Part shown: in pieces, positions 49,989-61,254 of the stretch | Layout of the letters: every line of letters begins with the position of its first letter | How positions within the stretch are numbered: the stretch's first letter is position 1 | Assembly (NCBI RefSeq): GCF_007655135.1 | Contig: NC_045128.1 | Coordinates: 33,388,811-33,452,810, forward strand | Direction: 5' to 3' | DNA: 64,000 bases | From: Punica granatum | Taxonomy: Eukaryota; Streptophyta; Magnoliopsida; Myrtales; Lythraceae | The notes under the pieces: generated by a model | Seen by the model: the letters and a program-made list of their open reading frames with translations, nothing else | Databases searched by the model: none | Told to the model about the DNA's origin: nothing | Translations under genes and position numbers: made by a program

Positions 49989-50199
49989 TTTACTTAATAT
50001 TCTTATCATAAAATATCTTTTGAAGCTAAAAAATTATATTTTTATTAAAATTAAAAGTTATTATTAAATGAAAAAATAAAAAAGCGACAATGTCCTATTT
50101 GCAATTACAGCATTCCAAGGCCATGCAGTCGAGCCCACCATGTCTCCTCTTGAATATATACTGGTCGCGGAGTCTGTGTATTGCACGAGATAAATTTTT

Positions 50200-50700
50200 T
50201 TTTTAAAAAATAAATTCAGAAAATAATGACATGTCCAAAAATTATATATCTATATATGTGAGACTTAAAAAATCGCTTTCTAAAAAAAGCTCAGAAAAAT
50301 AATGGCCGATTACACAAATCTATATTTATATGTTTCAAAAAATTAAAAATTAAAATTAAAACAAGCATTTTCTAGAAAGAGCTCAAAAAACTCAGAAAAT
50401 AAGGATGATCCCAAGAATCTATATATATATATATTGAGAATTTCTAAATTTATTTATTTTTAAAACTAAATAATTAAAAAATCATTTTGTAAAAAACCCA
50501 AAAAATTGAGAAAATAACGACCAATCTAACAAATTTATATTTATCTGTTTTAAAAAATATAAAAGTTTAAAAATTCAAAAATATTATTTTTCAAGAAAGC
50601 TTAGGAAATTGAGAAAATATTGACTGATCCCACATATCTATATCTGCATATTTAAGAAATTTAAAAGTTACTTTTAAAAAAACTCAAAAATCGAGAAACT
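50200..50700. repeat. Dispersed minisatellite-like family, block 1
   Basis: Four to five diverged tandem units with the recurring phrase AAGCTCAGAAAAT..., GAGAAAATAATGACC, then AAATCTATATTTATATGTTT, spaced roughly 90-120 bp. The same phrase recurs at about 55070-55460, 59000-59500 and 60520-60640. Confidence 0.65.
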
Positions 50701-50867
50701 TCCATTAAGCAATTCGGACATTCTAAGGCCATCCGGCCAAGCCCACCAAAGTTTTGCTTTGTTATATACTAAATGAATGGATCCGTGCACATATGCGTAG
50801 GCCAGATTTGTTGTATTAAAAATTCTTTCATTATGATCTCTAGAAAATGATTTTTCTTTATTGTCTT

Positions 50868-51326
50868 AATTTCTTTGATGGATGCAATCTCACACCTTAA
50901 GATGTGCGATTTTAGCACTCATTTCATTGTAAAAACAGTCAGATATATTTATTTCCCCTGATTTTATAAAATTCCTCAATGATTATATTTTATTTCATTC
51001 ATCCAATAAAAAATAATAATAAACAATATACCAAATCCTATATGGGTAAAGTTGTCTCCTCCATAATAAATGGGATTAGAAAAGTAATTTTATATAAATC
51101 ATAAAGTCAAAAAGGTAAATGTCTAAATAAATAAAGTATAAATGTATATATAATTAGAACTAAATTAATAAATGCATATAAATCATTAATTACTTAATAA
51201 TTTTATTATTCAAGCACATTTTTTATTTAAAATATATAATCACAAAATTTATTCATAAAAAATATAATTCCTTAAAATAAATATTTATAAAAAAATTTCA
51301 ACATAATTAGTAATTGAAAGAGAAAT
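50868..51326. other. AT-rich spacer
   Basis: No recognisable gene or element. Confidence 0.5.
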
Positions 51327-52366
51327 CTATGCAACAAGTCAATATATAATGTATGATGCCTAGAACAGTAAACTAGATTACGCCATGTGTAATGTTTGGC
51401 CTCATCAACTTCCGCCATGTGTCGCCACGTAGGCAAGTTCCCATGTGGGTTCCACCAAACGCTGGTTGCCATATGTTCAAGTGCCTCATTAATTACGATA
51501 TTAAAAGTTATTTAATCGAATATGTATATAAGATTAATTAAATATCGATCAAATTTAACTTTCAAATTGGTATAATTGTAGTAATCTTACTACGAAAAAA
51601 TGCACGTGGCAAAGTTATATAAGATTAAATGGAAAAAATTATTCAATAAAAAATAATTTCTATCAAATTTAACTTTCAAATTGGCATAATTACAATACCA
51701 AAACAATTGGTATAATTTTAATACGAATATATATGTATAACTTTAAGTAAATGAAAAAAATCTTTCAATCAAATTTAGCATTCGAATCAATATATATAAT
51801 ATATAATTCCTGGGACAGTAAATCAGGTTACGCCACGTGTAATGGTTGGCCTCACCAACTTTTGCCATGTGTCGCCACGTAAGTAAGTTCCCATGCGGGT
51901 TCCACCAACCACGTCTTGTCATGTGTTCAAGTGCCTCATCAATTACAAAATTAAAAAATATTTAATCGAATATATATAAAATTTCAATCAAATTTAACTT
52001 TCGAATGGGTAGAATTGTAGTAATTTTAATACGAAAAAATACACGTGGCAAAGTTATGTAAGATTCAACAGAAAAAATTATTTCAATAAAAAATAATTTT
52101 GATCAAATTTAACTTTCGAATTGGTATAATTGCAGTGCCAAAACAATTGCTTTAATTTTAATACGAATATATATGTATAACTTTAATTAAATGAAAAAAA
52201 TCTTTCAATCGAATTGGTAGAATTACAGGGTTAAAACAATTCCTTTAATTTAAATACAAAAAATAGACATGGCAAAAAATACAAAATTAATTAAATGAAA
52301 AAAATTAATTTAATCGAATATATAATGTCTGGAGCAGTTAACCAGGTTGTGTCACGTGCAGTGTTT

Positions 52367-52905
52367 TCAGAACCAGACCAGATGATGAACTGGAAAGGGT
52401 ATGGGTTCATGGGTTTATAGGTCAAACCGTGGATTCGATAGGTCGGACCGCACGTTTAATTAAAATAAAATAAATATTCATAATATTAAAAAAATTATGA
52501 TAATTAAGATAGAAGTATGATGATTTCAAAGAAATATAAGAATAGTGTAAGAAAATATCTATATTTAATATTTCTTACTCCAAAATAAATATTGGATTTT
52601 AATAAGTACTTAAATCTAGGGTTTAAAGAACAAGAAAGTAGTGGTGGCTTGATTGGTAGTATGCTAGTATAGGAAGTAAGAGGTCATGAGTTCAAATCCT
52701 TGCACAACCAAACAATTTTTACACTAAATTAAAAACTCATAAAACCAGTCGGTTCAATGAAATTTTGCTCAAAACTCGCCGATTTAATGGGTCTGGCAAT
52801 TCAAATCTGCAATTTGGATTTTTAGGCGAACCGGACTGAACATGGTGCCGATTCTCGATCCAACTGGTCGAATCGGCCGGTCTGGTCTGGTTCTGATAAC
52901 AATGG
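52367..52905. mobile_element. Inserted element with inverted ends and an internal tRNA-like segment
   Basis: Interrupts the third 450-bp repeat unit. Ends are TCAGAACCAGACCAG (52367) and CTGGTCTGGTTCTGA (ending 52896). The host phrase TCACGTG(C/T)A(G/A)T(G/A)TTT stands on both sides (52352-52366 and 52906-52920), so it is probably the target duplication, although the right copy starts nine bases beyond the inverted end. Inside, 52640-52712 resembles a tRNA-derived SINE head. No coding sequence. Confidence 0.6.
52640..52712 (+). repeat. tRNA-like SINE head (A and B boxes)
   Basis: GTGGCTTGATTGGTAGTATG (A-box-like) and GGTCATGAGTTCAAATCCT (B-box-like, GAGTTCAAATC core at 52688-52698), spaced as in a pol III promoter. 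It does not fold into a full tRNA that I can recognise, so I call it SINE-like rather than a tRNA gene. Confidence 0.5.
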
Positions 52906-53222
52906 TCACGTGTAATATTTGGCTTTTCCAGCTTTCGACATGTGTCGCCACGTGGCCAAGTTACCATGTGAGTTCCACCAACCACTTGTATGTTTAAATA
53001 TTGAATACTTTTGAAATAATAACAGATAAATCTATTTAAAAATTTATTAAAAATAGATGATTTGCACTCTCTTTCTTTTACAAAATACATGGAGGTCTTC
53101 TATTATAATTTTTTAGAATTTGATATTTTTAAAAAATATGACATGTTTTCTACGTAATATCATTTTCTTTATCCATATTTGATATTATAATTCATTTTCA
53201 ATTATTATGGATTTGTTATTTA

Positions 53223-53758
53223 TGCACTAATATTTGAATGCTTTCAATTTAAGAATATATATAACTTAATGAAAATTCCAATTGTGATATCAAAATTTTT
53301 AAAAATTCATCTAAAATTAACCACTATAAACAATAACTCATGCATTGCACTTGCAAAAAAGCTAGTATATTATATGATTGTATCTTCTTTCATAAATAAA
53401 GATAGTTTATCAGCTATCTAAACCAAAATTATGGTCTTTGCTCTCTAGTAAATGTAGAATGATTTACCTCTAATTTATATTGTTATTGTATGCACTAATA
53501 TTTGAATGCTTTCAATTTAAGAATATATATAACTTAATGAAAATTTCAATTGTGATATCAAAATTTTTAAAAAACCATCTAAAGTTAACCATTATAAATG
53601 ATAACTCGTGCATTGCACTAACAAAAAAGCTAATATATTATATGATTGTGTCTTCTTTCATAAATAAAGATAGTTTATCAGCTATCTAAACAAAAATTGT
53701 GGTCTTTGCTCTCTAGTTAAGGTAGACTGATTTCCCTCTAATTTATATACAATATAAT
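53223..53758. repeat. 268-bp tandem duplication
   Basis: TGCACTAATATTTGAATGCT starts at 53223 and again at 53491, and the two units match almost throughout. Each contains CATGCATTGCACT or CGTGCATTGCACT followed by AAAAAAGCTA(G/A)TATAT. Non-coding. Confidence 0.92.
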
Positions 53759-56184
53759 TATTCACCTAAAGACGATGAGGGGGCGTGTGGTTCTCGAACA
53801 TGACACTTTATTAAGTTTTCAATATTCAAAGTCAACTATTACAAATGTAAACATTAATATATGACGTTACTTTCCATAAGTTCAAGTCTTTTTGGCTTTT
53901 AGACTAAAATGGCAACACGATACAAAGCCAATTGTCACGTCCTTATTGGTGGTGACTCGAAAGGTCTCGCAATCAGAGACATTATTCATTCTATTGGACA
54001 CATTAGAATGTGTTCTCCTGCTTTTATTATCTTATATAGACTAGTCATAGAGTCCGTGCATTGCAATGGAAAAAACATGAGCTTTTTTTTCCTTTTGCTA
54101 GTTTTATGACATAAAATATGTGTTATAAATTGTTAAAAAATATAATTTACAATATACTATCAGACATATAAGATTGATGTAATTTAATTTCACAAATACG
54201 ACGACAAAAATATTTAGAAAAATTAAGAGAAGACAATATAAGTCCTAAAAGGTCTCTTGGTAGACAACGTTTCTAGCAAGATTTGGTTGAAGTTGATTTG
54301 TTAGTAAAATTCGTAGCCTTTGCCGGCTGGTAACTCGCGATAACACAATATATAATTAGCCGTGTGAAAAACCTGCTTTGGTAAATACAAACCAACATTT
54401 TGTAGACAAAAATAAATTGAAAAATCAAAGATATAGATTAGTACGTTACACATAAGTAATAAAGTAGGCAAAAACTTGAAAAATTTGTGTTCACAAAATT
54501 GAAGAACTCACATCCACCATAGCAAAAAGAAACTCATGTCGACCAATTTGAAAAGAGATTATGTATAAATAAATTAAAAAGAAAAATTCCAACCACGACA
54601 GTAATGAATTATTGTTTTCAACATTGTCAATATTCATATGGTGTTTCATCGCATCTTATGATATAATCAAATATAAAATTGGATAACACAAAAATTTTAC
54701 AAAATTTTATGTGTGAAAGAAAAAGGGCGTAAGTTCGAAGAACTTACATTTACGTCTAATGGCAAACGTAATAAAATAAGCTCGAGTGTATGCAAAAAAT
54801 TGAAGAACTTGCAATAGTGGTAGCAACATTTTTCAACACCTGTATCGGTCACAGTTTATGTGTGGTACTACCGCTATTCATAATGTATCATACTTAATAC
54901 AATACAGATAACAAATCGTATCTATATTTATAAAAATATAATCTGCTTTGCTTTTTGAAAAGCATATACGTAACACATCATATCTATGAAAAATATTATC
55001 TACTTTTTTTAAAGCAAATATAATATGAAATGATTTTTTTTATCTGGATCATTTTTATAAAATCTATCATTTTTAAAAAAGATTCAAGAAATCGAGAAAA
55101 CAATGAACGGTCATATAAATCAAAATCTATATGTTTTAACATTAAGGATATTTTTTTCAAAAGAAAGCTCAAAAACCAAAAAAGTAATGACCGATCCCTC
55201 AAATCTATACTTAAATATTTTTAAAAAATTTATAAATTAATATTTAAAATCTTATTTAAAAAAAAGCTCAAAATCAAGGAAAAATGACTGATCTCATAAA
55301 TCTATATTCATATATTTTGAGAAATTTTAAAAATAAAAGTTAGAATTAATTTTAAAGAAAACACAAAAAATCGAGAAAATAATGACCGGTCTAACAAATT
55401 TACATCGATATATTTTGAAACAATTACAATTTTTTAAAAAAAAAGCTCAAGAAATCAAGAAAATTTCATTTACGATCCAAGCGTTCTGAGGCCATGTGGC
55501 TAGGCCAATCACAACTCTACTTTATTAACATACAAAGGTAGCATAGATCAACTCAATATCACCGCACAACTGTTGGAATAAAAACTGCGTGACGTGGGTC
55601 ATGCAATGCGGGAGGGCCAAAGACGAAGAGTCTCAAAAGTGATCATGTGAGTGTGCTAAACTGACTTCTAATCGGACGAAAGGGCTCATTGCCTCGCTGT
55701 GTAAAAGGACTTGAAATTGAAAATTTTCATGAGATGCAGGATTACAGGAAACAGACTGCTGCAAAATAACGTAGGAGAAACTTTGATGGATTTGATTGAG
55801 AATACTTTTGAGCAAACTGAGAAAAGGAAATGCCAGGAAATTGCTTGGATGAAAAAAACAAAATGCTTAAAAATAGAAACTGGGAAGTTGTTGCTTCCTG
55901 TTCTTGTGACTCAAGCAGAGGTGGAAGCCATCTTCGTAATTATCCCATGTATTTTATTTCCCCATCCTTATCTCCCCCTTTTCTCATCCACATAAATAGG
56001 CTCGCACATTTCATGGATTGACCTCACGAACTAGGCCTTCCATCTGGGCTCTAATTAATTTCAATCTTAGGTTGAATCAGCCCATTTGGCCTCGATTGCA
56101 ACGGGCTTTAATCCAATTGCATAATTTGGGTTGTAATTTTGAAAAATCCGAAATATTGTGTCAGCAACAACATAAAACTAAACG
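53759..56184. other. AT-rich repeat-laden spacer
   Basis: No convincing gene. At 55070-55460 lies block 2 of the minisatellite-like family. At 55990-56150 a stretch (GCCTTCCATCTGGGCTC, CAGCCCATTTGGCCTCGATT) recurs at 59835-59960. An open frame at 55711-55995 (94 codons) shows no known domain. Confidence 0.5.
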
Positions 56185-56500
56185 TTTTGGTATGGAGTGA
56201 ACTCCACTCCAAATATTTATATTTTATATACATAGTTAAATGAGGTTATAATAATTAAATTGAGGAAGAATATATAAAAATAATTATAATCATTTGTTGT
56301 TGAATTATTGAAAAAGTAATAAATAATTGAGAGAATTTAATATTAAAAAATTAAATTGAATGGTAATTAAGAAAAAAATATGTGAGAAAATTATTTTTAT
56401 ATTGAAGGAAAAAAAAGGTAATAATTATGTTGTTGAATTAAAAAAAAAAGTAAAGTGAAGAATTTTTAACTCCACATCTAAGCACAGCATTTTCCTGAAA
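56185..56500. mobile_element. MITE of the AATTGTGTTGTTGAATT family (copy 2)
   Basis: Begins TTTTGGTATGGAGTGAACTC and ends ACTCCACATCTAAGCACAGC, with weak inverted similarity. The interior shares TTGTTGTTGAATT and GAGAGAATTTAATATT with the copies at 20513, 57497 and 62413. It is shared by segments C and D, so it predates that duplication. Confidence 0.55.
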
Positions 56501-56654
56501 GAAAAATACTACTGATATTGAATTTATAAGTATGATTTGAAAGGTAAAAATGAGAATGATGGCATAATATGAAAATTATGAATAAGGGACTAATACTGAC
56601 ATTTAATTTTCATTCTTGGGTCCTGTATTAAAAAAGGCAAGATATTTTAATTTG

Positions 56655-56688
<34 letters not shown>

Positions 56689-57496
56689 GGAAGGAAGCAA
56701 ACTGCTACGGCTCCTCTTCAACTATAAGGCATATTGAAGAGAGAGAGAGAGGAAGAGGACAAGATGTGAGGGCTCCCCTCTCTCATCGCGGGGGAGGTTG
56801 AGCTCGTCTGTATAAGTCGTTATCAATCGAACCAACAATTCGTATGACAGAACTGAGAATGTGAGTCATTTTGATGGTAAAATTAGTGGTGGCAATTTAA
56901 ACATTCGCGATCATTTTGACAAGAAACTTTTAATAAATGGTCTAAAAGAAGGTAAAGAATAACTGAGAAATGTATAATGTAAAGTGGAATGATTATACTA
57001 TATTATGGAGGATATTAAAGAAAATAAATGTGGGGATAAATTTAGAATATTGAAAATGAGAGGGAAACGTGGCAGCACCATGTCGCGGCAGACACAATTT
57101 TCATTATAATAAGTAAATATAATTGTGTCTATAATAATACATTGTGTTTAAGTACACGTATGGTACATTTAAATAAATTATATGTACTTTTAAGTAAATT
57201 ACTTGATATCAAATAATTTATTGAAATTTTTCATTTTTTTTTTTGCTTGAAAGGTGATATAGAGATTTTCATAAGTTACTTGTACGTAACATATGACATT
57301 TCAATTAAATGTATTGTAGAATTTTCACTTCCCGACAAGTCAGTAATATTTTTGTAATATATTTTCCGCCAATAATGGGCCGGGCTTACTTAATGGGTAC
57401 AGTCTCTCTGGGCTAATGGTGCTGTTCCAATTCTCATTGGGCCCACAAACTGCCAGACAATGAGATTGCTCTTTGAAAACCAGACTGAAAAGCTTA

Positions 57497-57805
57497 AGAG
57501 TGCGTTTAAATTTAGAGTTGAGTTGAGTTTTGATTTTAATTGATTTGTAATAATTGTATTATTGAATTATGAGAAAAAATGTGAAAAAGTAATAAATAAT
57601 TGAGAGAAAGTAATGATTAAGTAATGATTGTGTTATTGAATTGTGAAAAAGTAATGAATAGTTGAGAGAATTTAATATTAAAATTTGCATTGAATGGTTA
57701 AAAAAATTTTAAAAATGAAAAAAAGTAATGATTGTGATGTTGAATTGAAAATAAGTAGAGTTGAGCTGAGTTGAGTTAAACAATTTTCAAAAAACAAACA
57801 CATCT
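57497..57805. mobile_element. MITE of the same family (copy 3), inserted in C only
   Basis: Ends GAGTGCGTTTAAATTTAGAG and, reverse-complemented, GATGTGTTTGTTTTTTG. TTAA stands at both borders, fitting a TTA-type target duplication (PIF/Harbinger-like). Segment D lacks it between about 63740 and 63750, giving an empty-site comparison. Confidence 0.7.
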
Positions 57806-58052
57806 TAAATGATCTTACTTTATAATGACTCACTGAGGAAGAATCGATAATATTGTAACAATTAACAATAATTTGGGCAATCCAGTGAGTGAAACATTTA
57901 TTACTCTATTTATAATAATTTTATTAATATATTCTCAAGTTACGTGGTGAGATAAGATGATCAAATAATATTTTTAATTGAAGATATCAATTACATATCA
58001 TGACATATTGATGCAAAAAAGAGGGACGTGAATCGGACACGGTTCAAGGATT

Positions 58053-58356
58053 TCTAAACGCTGAGACACAAGACTTTAGCTGGTCTCTAGATACTATTAA
58101 TAATTTTTTAAAAAAATTAAAGGTTGGTTCAAGTCAAAATCAATTCAATCAAAAAACATATTTTCATTGATCTCACATCGAATTTTCCGTGCAAATTCTA
58201 AACAGATCTTGCACGTCTATCATCCCGAACATCACTTGACAACCCAACTACTTTGTTTTGTTGATTATTGTGTCTAGTTACTGCCAAAAATTTTCCTGAT
58301 CAGGAAACCCTTTCTTTTTCTTTTTTTTAACTGATTTACAATATTATCTGGCAAAA
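58053..58356. other. Spacer between segments C and B
   Basis: No recognisable feature. Confidence 0.5.
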
Positions 58357-59661
58357 AAATATTTTGCTTAATCAATATTTTATTAAAAATATTCATTCAA
58401 ATTTATAAATTCAAAGAATGGTTTAAAAACTATATTAAATATCATCCACGCAACCATATATTATCAAGAGAAATATGTATATTAAGATAATTTTATTATG
58501 TGTAAACATATATTAATATATATTTGTTTTAATATATTTATTTCAATAATACTATGTGATTAGATATTAATTTTTATTTTCAACAAAAAATTAAATATTA
58601 TTAAATATTATATAGACATAGATAATAAAATCTTCTCAAAAAGTTTTCGAAATATAATATTATATCCATATTTTATCAAAAAATATATATTTTATTTTAA
58701 AAATTCAAAAATTTGTGATTTTTCAAATATCTTGTAACCAACAGTTCTCGTCAGGAATTAAAAAATATTAAGTTTTATTTTGTTCTTATCATAAAATATC
58801 TTTAAAAATAAAAAATATGTATATATATTTTATTAAAATTATAAATTATTATGAAAAGGGGAAATATAAAAAATGACAAAATCCAATTTGCAATTAGGGC
58901 ATTCTAAGGCCATGCAGTCGAGCCCACCATGTCTTCGCTTGAATATATATAGTCGTAGAGTCCATGTATTGCAAGGGAAAAAAATATTTTTATTTTTTTA
59001 AAAATCAATAAATTGAGAGAATAATGACATGTCCCAAAATTCTATATCTAAATATCATGAAAATTTTAAAACTCGCTTTCTAAAAAATGTCAAAAAAAGA
59101 TAATGATCGATTACTCAAATCTATATTTATATGTTCCAAAAAATTTTAAATAAAAATAAAAATAAGCATTTTCTAAAAGCACTCAAAAAACTCAAAAAAT
59201 AAGGACGATCCCAAGAATATATATATATATATGTTTTGAGAATTTGTAATATTTATATATTTTTAAAAATAAATAATTAAAAAATCATTTTATAAAAAAC
59301 CCAAAAATTGAGAAAGTAGCAACTGATATCACAAATTTATATTTATTTGTTTTAAAAATTATAAAAGTTCAAAAATATTATTTTTCAAGAAAGCTTAGCA
59401 AATCGAGAAAATATTGACCGACTCCATATATCTATATTTACATAATTAAGAAATTAAAAATTAATTTTTAAAAAGCTAAAAAATCGAGAAAGTTCCATTA
59501 AGCAATTCGAAAATTCTAAAGCCATCGAGTCAAGCCCACCATAACTTTGCTTTATTGTATACTAAATGAATATATCCGTGCGCATATACGTAGGCTAGAT
59601 TTGTTATATTAAAAATTCTTTCATTATGATTTCTATAAAATGATTTTCTTCATTGTCTTAA
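58357..59661. repeat. Segmental duplicate B (partner of 48363-50867)
   Basis: Colinear with segment A but without the two Mutator-like MITEs. Includes block 3 of the minisatellite-like family (about 59000-59500). Non-coding. Confidence 0.85.
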
Positions 59662-61250
59662 GAACTAAACGTAAAGGCAGCATCTTGGCAGAGCTTTGGT
59701 AGGAGTCTGGGTGTGTTGAGCGTCCCTTCCTTGAGCTCCTTGGACTTTTATTTATAGAGAAGTCTCACTTGCTCTTTCAAGTTCCTCGGCTTCCATTTTG
59801 CTCCTCCTATTGTGATGGCTTCCATTTTTCAAGTTCCTCGCCTTCCATCTGGGCTCCAATTAATTTCAATTTTAGTTTCAATCAGCCCATTTGGCCTCGA
59901 TTGCAACGGGCTTTAATCCAATTGCATAAATTGGGTTGTAATTTTGAAAAAATCTAAAATATATAGCACATAATCAACTTTTTGTCAAAATTTAAACAGA
60001 AAGCAAACATGGCACCCCAACCCTACACAAATGTAATTATGGTGGGTTCCACAAAATTAAATAAATTAGAAATATGAAAATCAAAAAAAAAAAAGGACCC
60101 TCTTTGTGTTTGTAAAAAAGGGGTGGGGGCGTCCCCCTGGCCACCCAGCCCGCTAATATCTTGTGAGATTTCCAAATCAGCAAATCTCAGTGAATCTCCC
60201 AAATGGGGTGGCCGGTGAGGGCGCCCCCACCTTCTCGAAGAGATCCCTGATGGCGATCCGCTACCCGACTGAGAAAATAATAATAATAATTTATATGTCA
60301 TACTTCCGCTGTTTATAATGTTTCATACAAAATATGATATAAATAACATATCATATCTATATATATATATATATATTCTAAGTACATCATATTTATAAAA
60401 AAATATGGTTATATTTACTATATGGTCTAATTTATTTTTTAAAAAGTAAATATAACCTTACGTGATTTATTTTATTTGGATCTTTGGATAAAACATTTTC
60501 ATTTATAAAAAAATATCAGAAAAATGAGAAAATAATGACGTTTCCCATAAATCTTATCTATATGTTTAGAAAAATTAAAAAATTCGTTTTCTAAAAAGTT
60601 TGTTTTATAAAGAAAAGCCGAAAAATTGAGAAAATTCCATTATGTAACTAAACTTTTTGAAACCATATGACCCAACTCACCATGATACTAGCATGAGAAT
60701 CCACACTTCGTTGCAGTTTGTATTTACTTTTCTTTTTTTTTTTTTTAGAATTACAAAATATAGTATTCTAGTTAGACAAAATTACTTCTAAATTTTTTAC
60801 GGCTTTTTTTCTTAGGAAAATCTTGAGCTTTATATACACATCAACAAAATATTTAATATAATTTTTTACATACTATCGTTGAAGTTTACAACTTTTTAAT
60901 TATCTTAACATTTTATCATTATTGAGTGGTAATTTTATCAAACTTATTGTTGACACCAATTAAAATTAAGCACATAATTATTTATCAAATTTCAGTTATA
61001 TTATACTTTAATAATCTCATTTCAATTTGAATTTACGTGTTCTTCTTTCTTATTTGTGTTCTATATAACTACAGATATAGAGAAAGTTAACTATACAACA
61101 TATATTATGAAATAATATATATTTGTTCACATAGATTATGCGGCTCTGCATCTAGTATATGGTAGACCTCATACAATAACTGTCCTAGCTCTACCCTATT
61201 TTTGTTTCATTTCTTCTGAAGCAATCACACAAAATTTTTTTTTTGGATAA
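59662..61250. other. Spacer with GC-rich hairpin
   Basis: At 60122-60231 an unusually GC-rich stretch begins GGTGGGGGCG and ends CGCCCCCACC, with an inner CTGGCCACC / GGTGGCCGG pair, so it can fold back. It lies within otherwise very AT-rich DNA. Also minisatellite-like block 4 (60520-60640). An open frame at 60023-60301 (-) crosses the hairpin and has no known domain. No gene assigned. Confidence 0.5.
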
Positions 61251-61254
61251 GGAA

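Larger units (their letters stand above)
48363..50867. repeat. Segmental duplicate A (partner of 58357-59661)
   Basis: Closely matches segment B in the same orientation, from TTAATCAATATATTTT to TTTATTGTCTTAA. It is longer because two MITEs (48528-49395 and 49658-49988) are inserted in A only. The shared part includes GGCCATGCAGTCGAGCCCAC and the dispersed minisatellite-like family. No coding sequence. Confidence 0.85.
51327..52990. repeat. About 450-bp direct repeat, 2 full units and an interrupted third
   Basis: Units share CAGTAAACTAGATTACGCCA, CCATGTGTCGCCACGTAGGC, GTTCCACCAA and AAATTTAACTTTC phrases. CGCCA(C/T)GTGT starts at 51381 and 51831 (period 450). A third copy at about 52310-52365 is interrupted by an insertion and resumes at 52906-52990. 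Each unit holds several ACGTG cores. Non-coding. Confidence 0.8.
56185..58052. repeat. Segmental duplicate C (partner of 62413-63985)
   Basis: Same orientation and order as segment D: MITE at the left end, GA microsatellite (about 56657-56685), GGGGGAGGTTGAGCTC, CGCCAATAATGGGCCGGGCT, and GGACACGGTTCAAGGATTT at the right. C contains an extra 309-bp MITE (57497-57805) absent in D. Confidence 0.9.

Noticed and set aside
50158..50190. Definite Helitron end call at the GTGTATTGCAC-type motifs
   Set aside because: Only loosely resembles Helitron 3' hairpins; no TC start or CTRR end could be paired, so kept only as a hypothesis.
52640..52712. tRNA gene
   Set aside because: A and B boxes are present, but a full cloverleaf and acceptor stem are not evident; it fits a SINE head inside an inserted element.
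55711..55995. 94-codon frame in repeat-rich DNA
   Set aside because: No recognisable domain and no splice partners; left unassigned.
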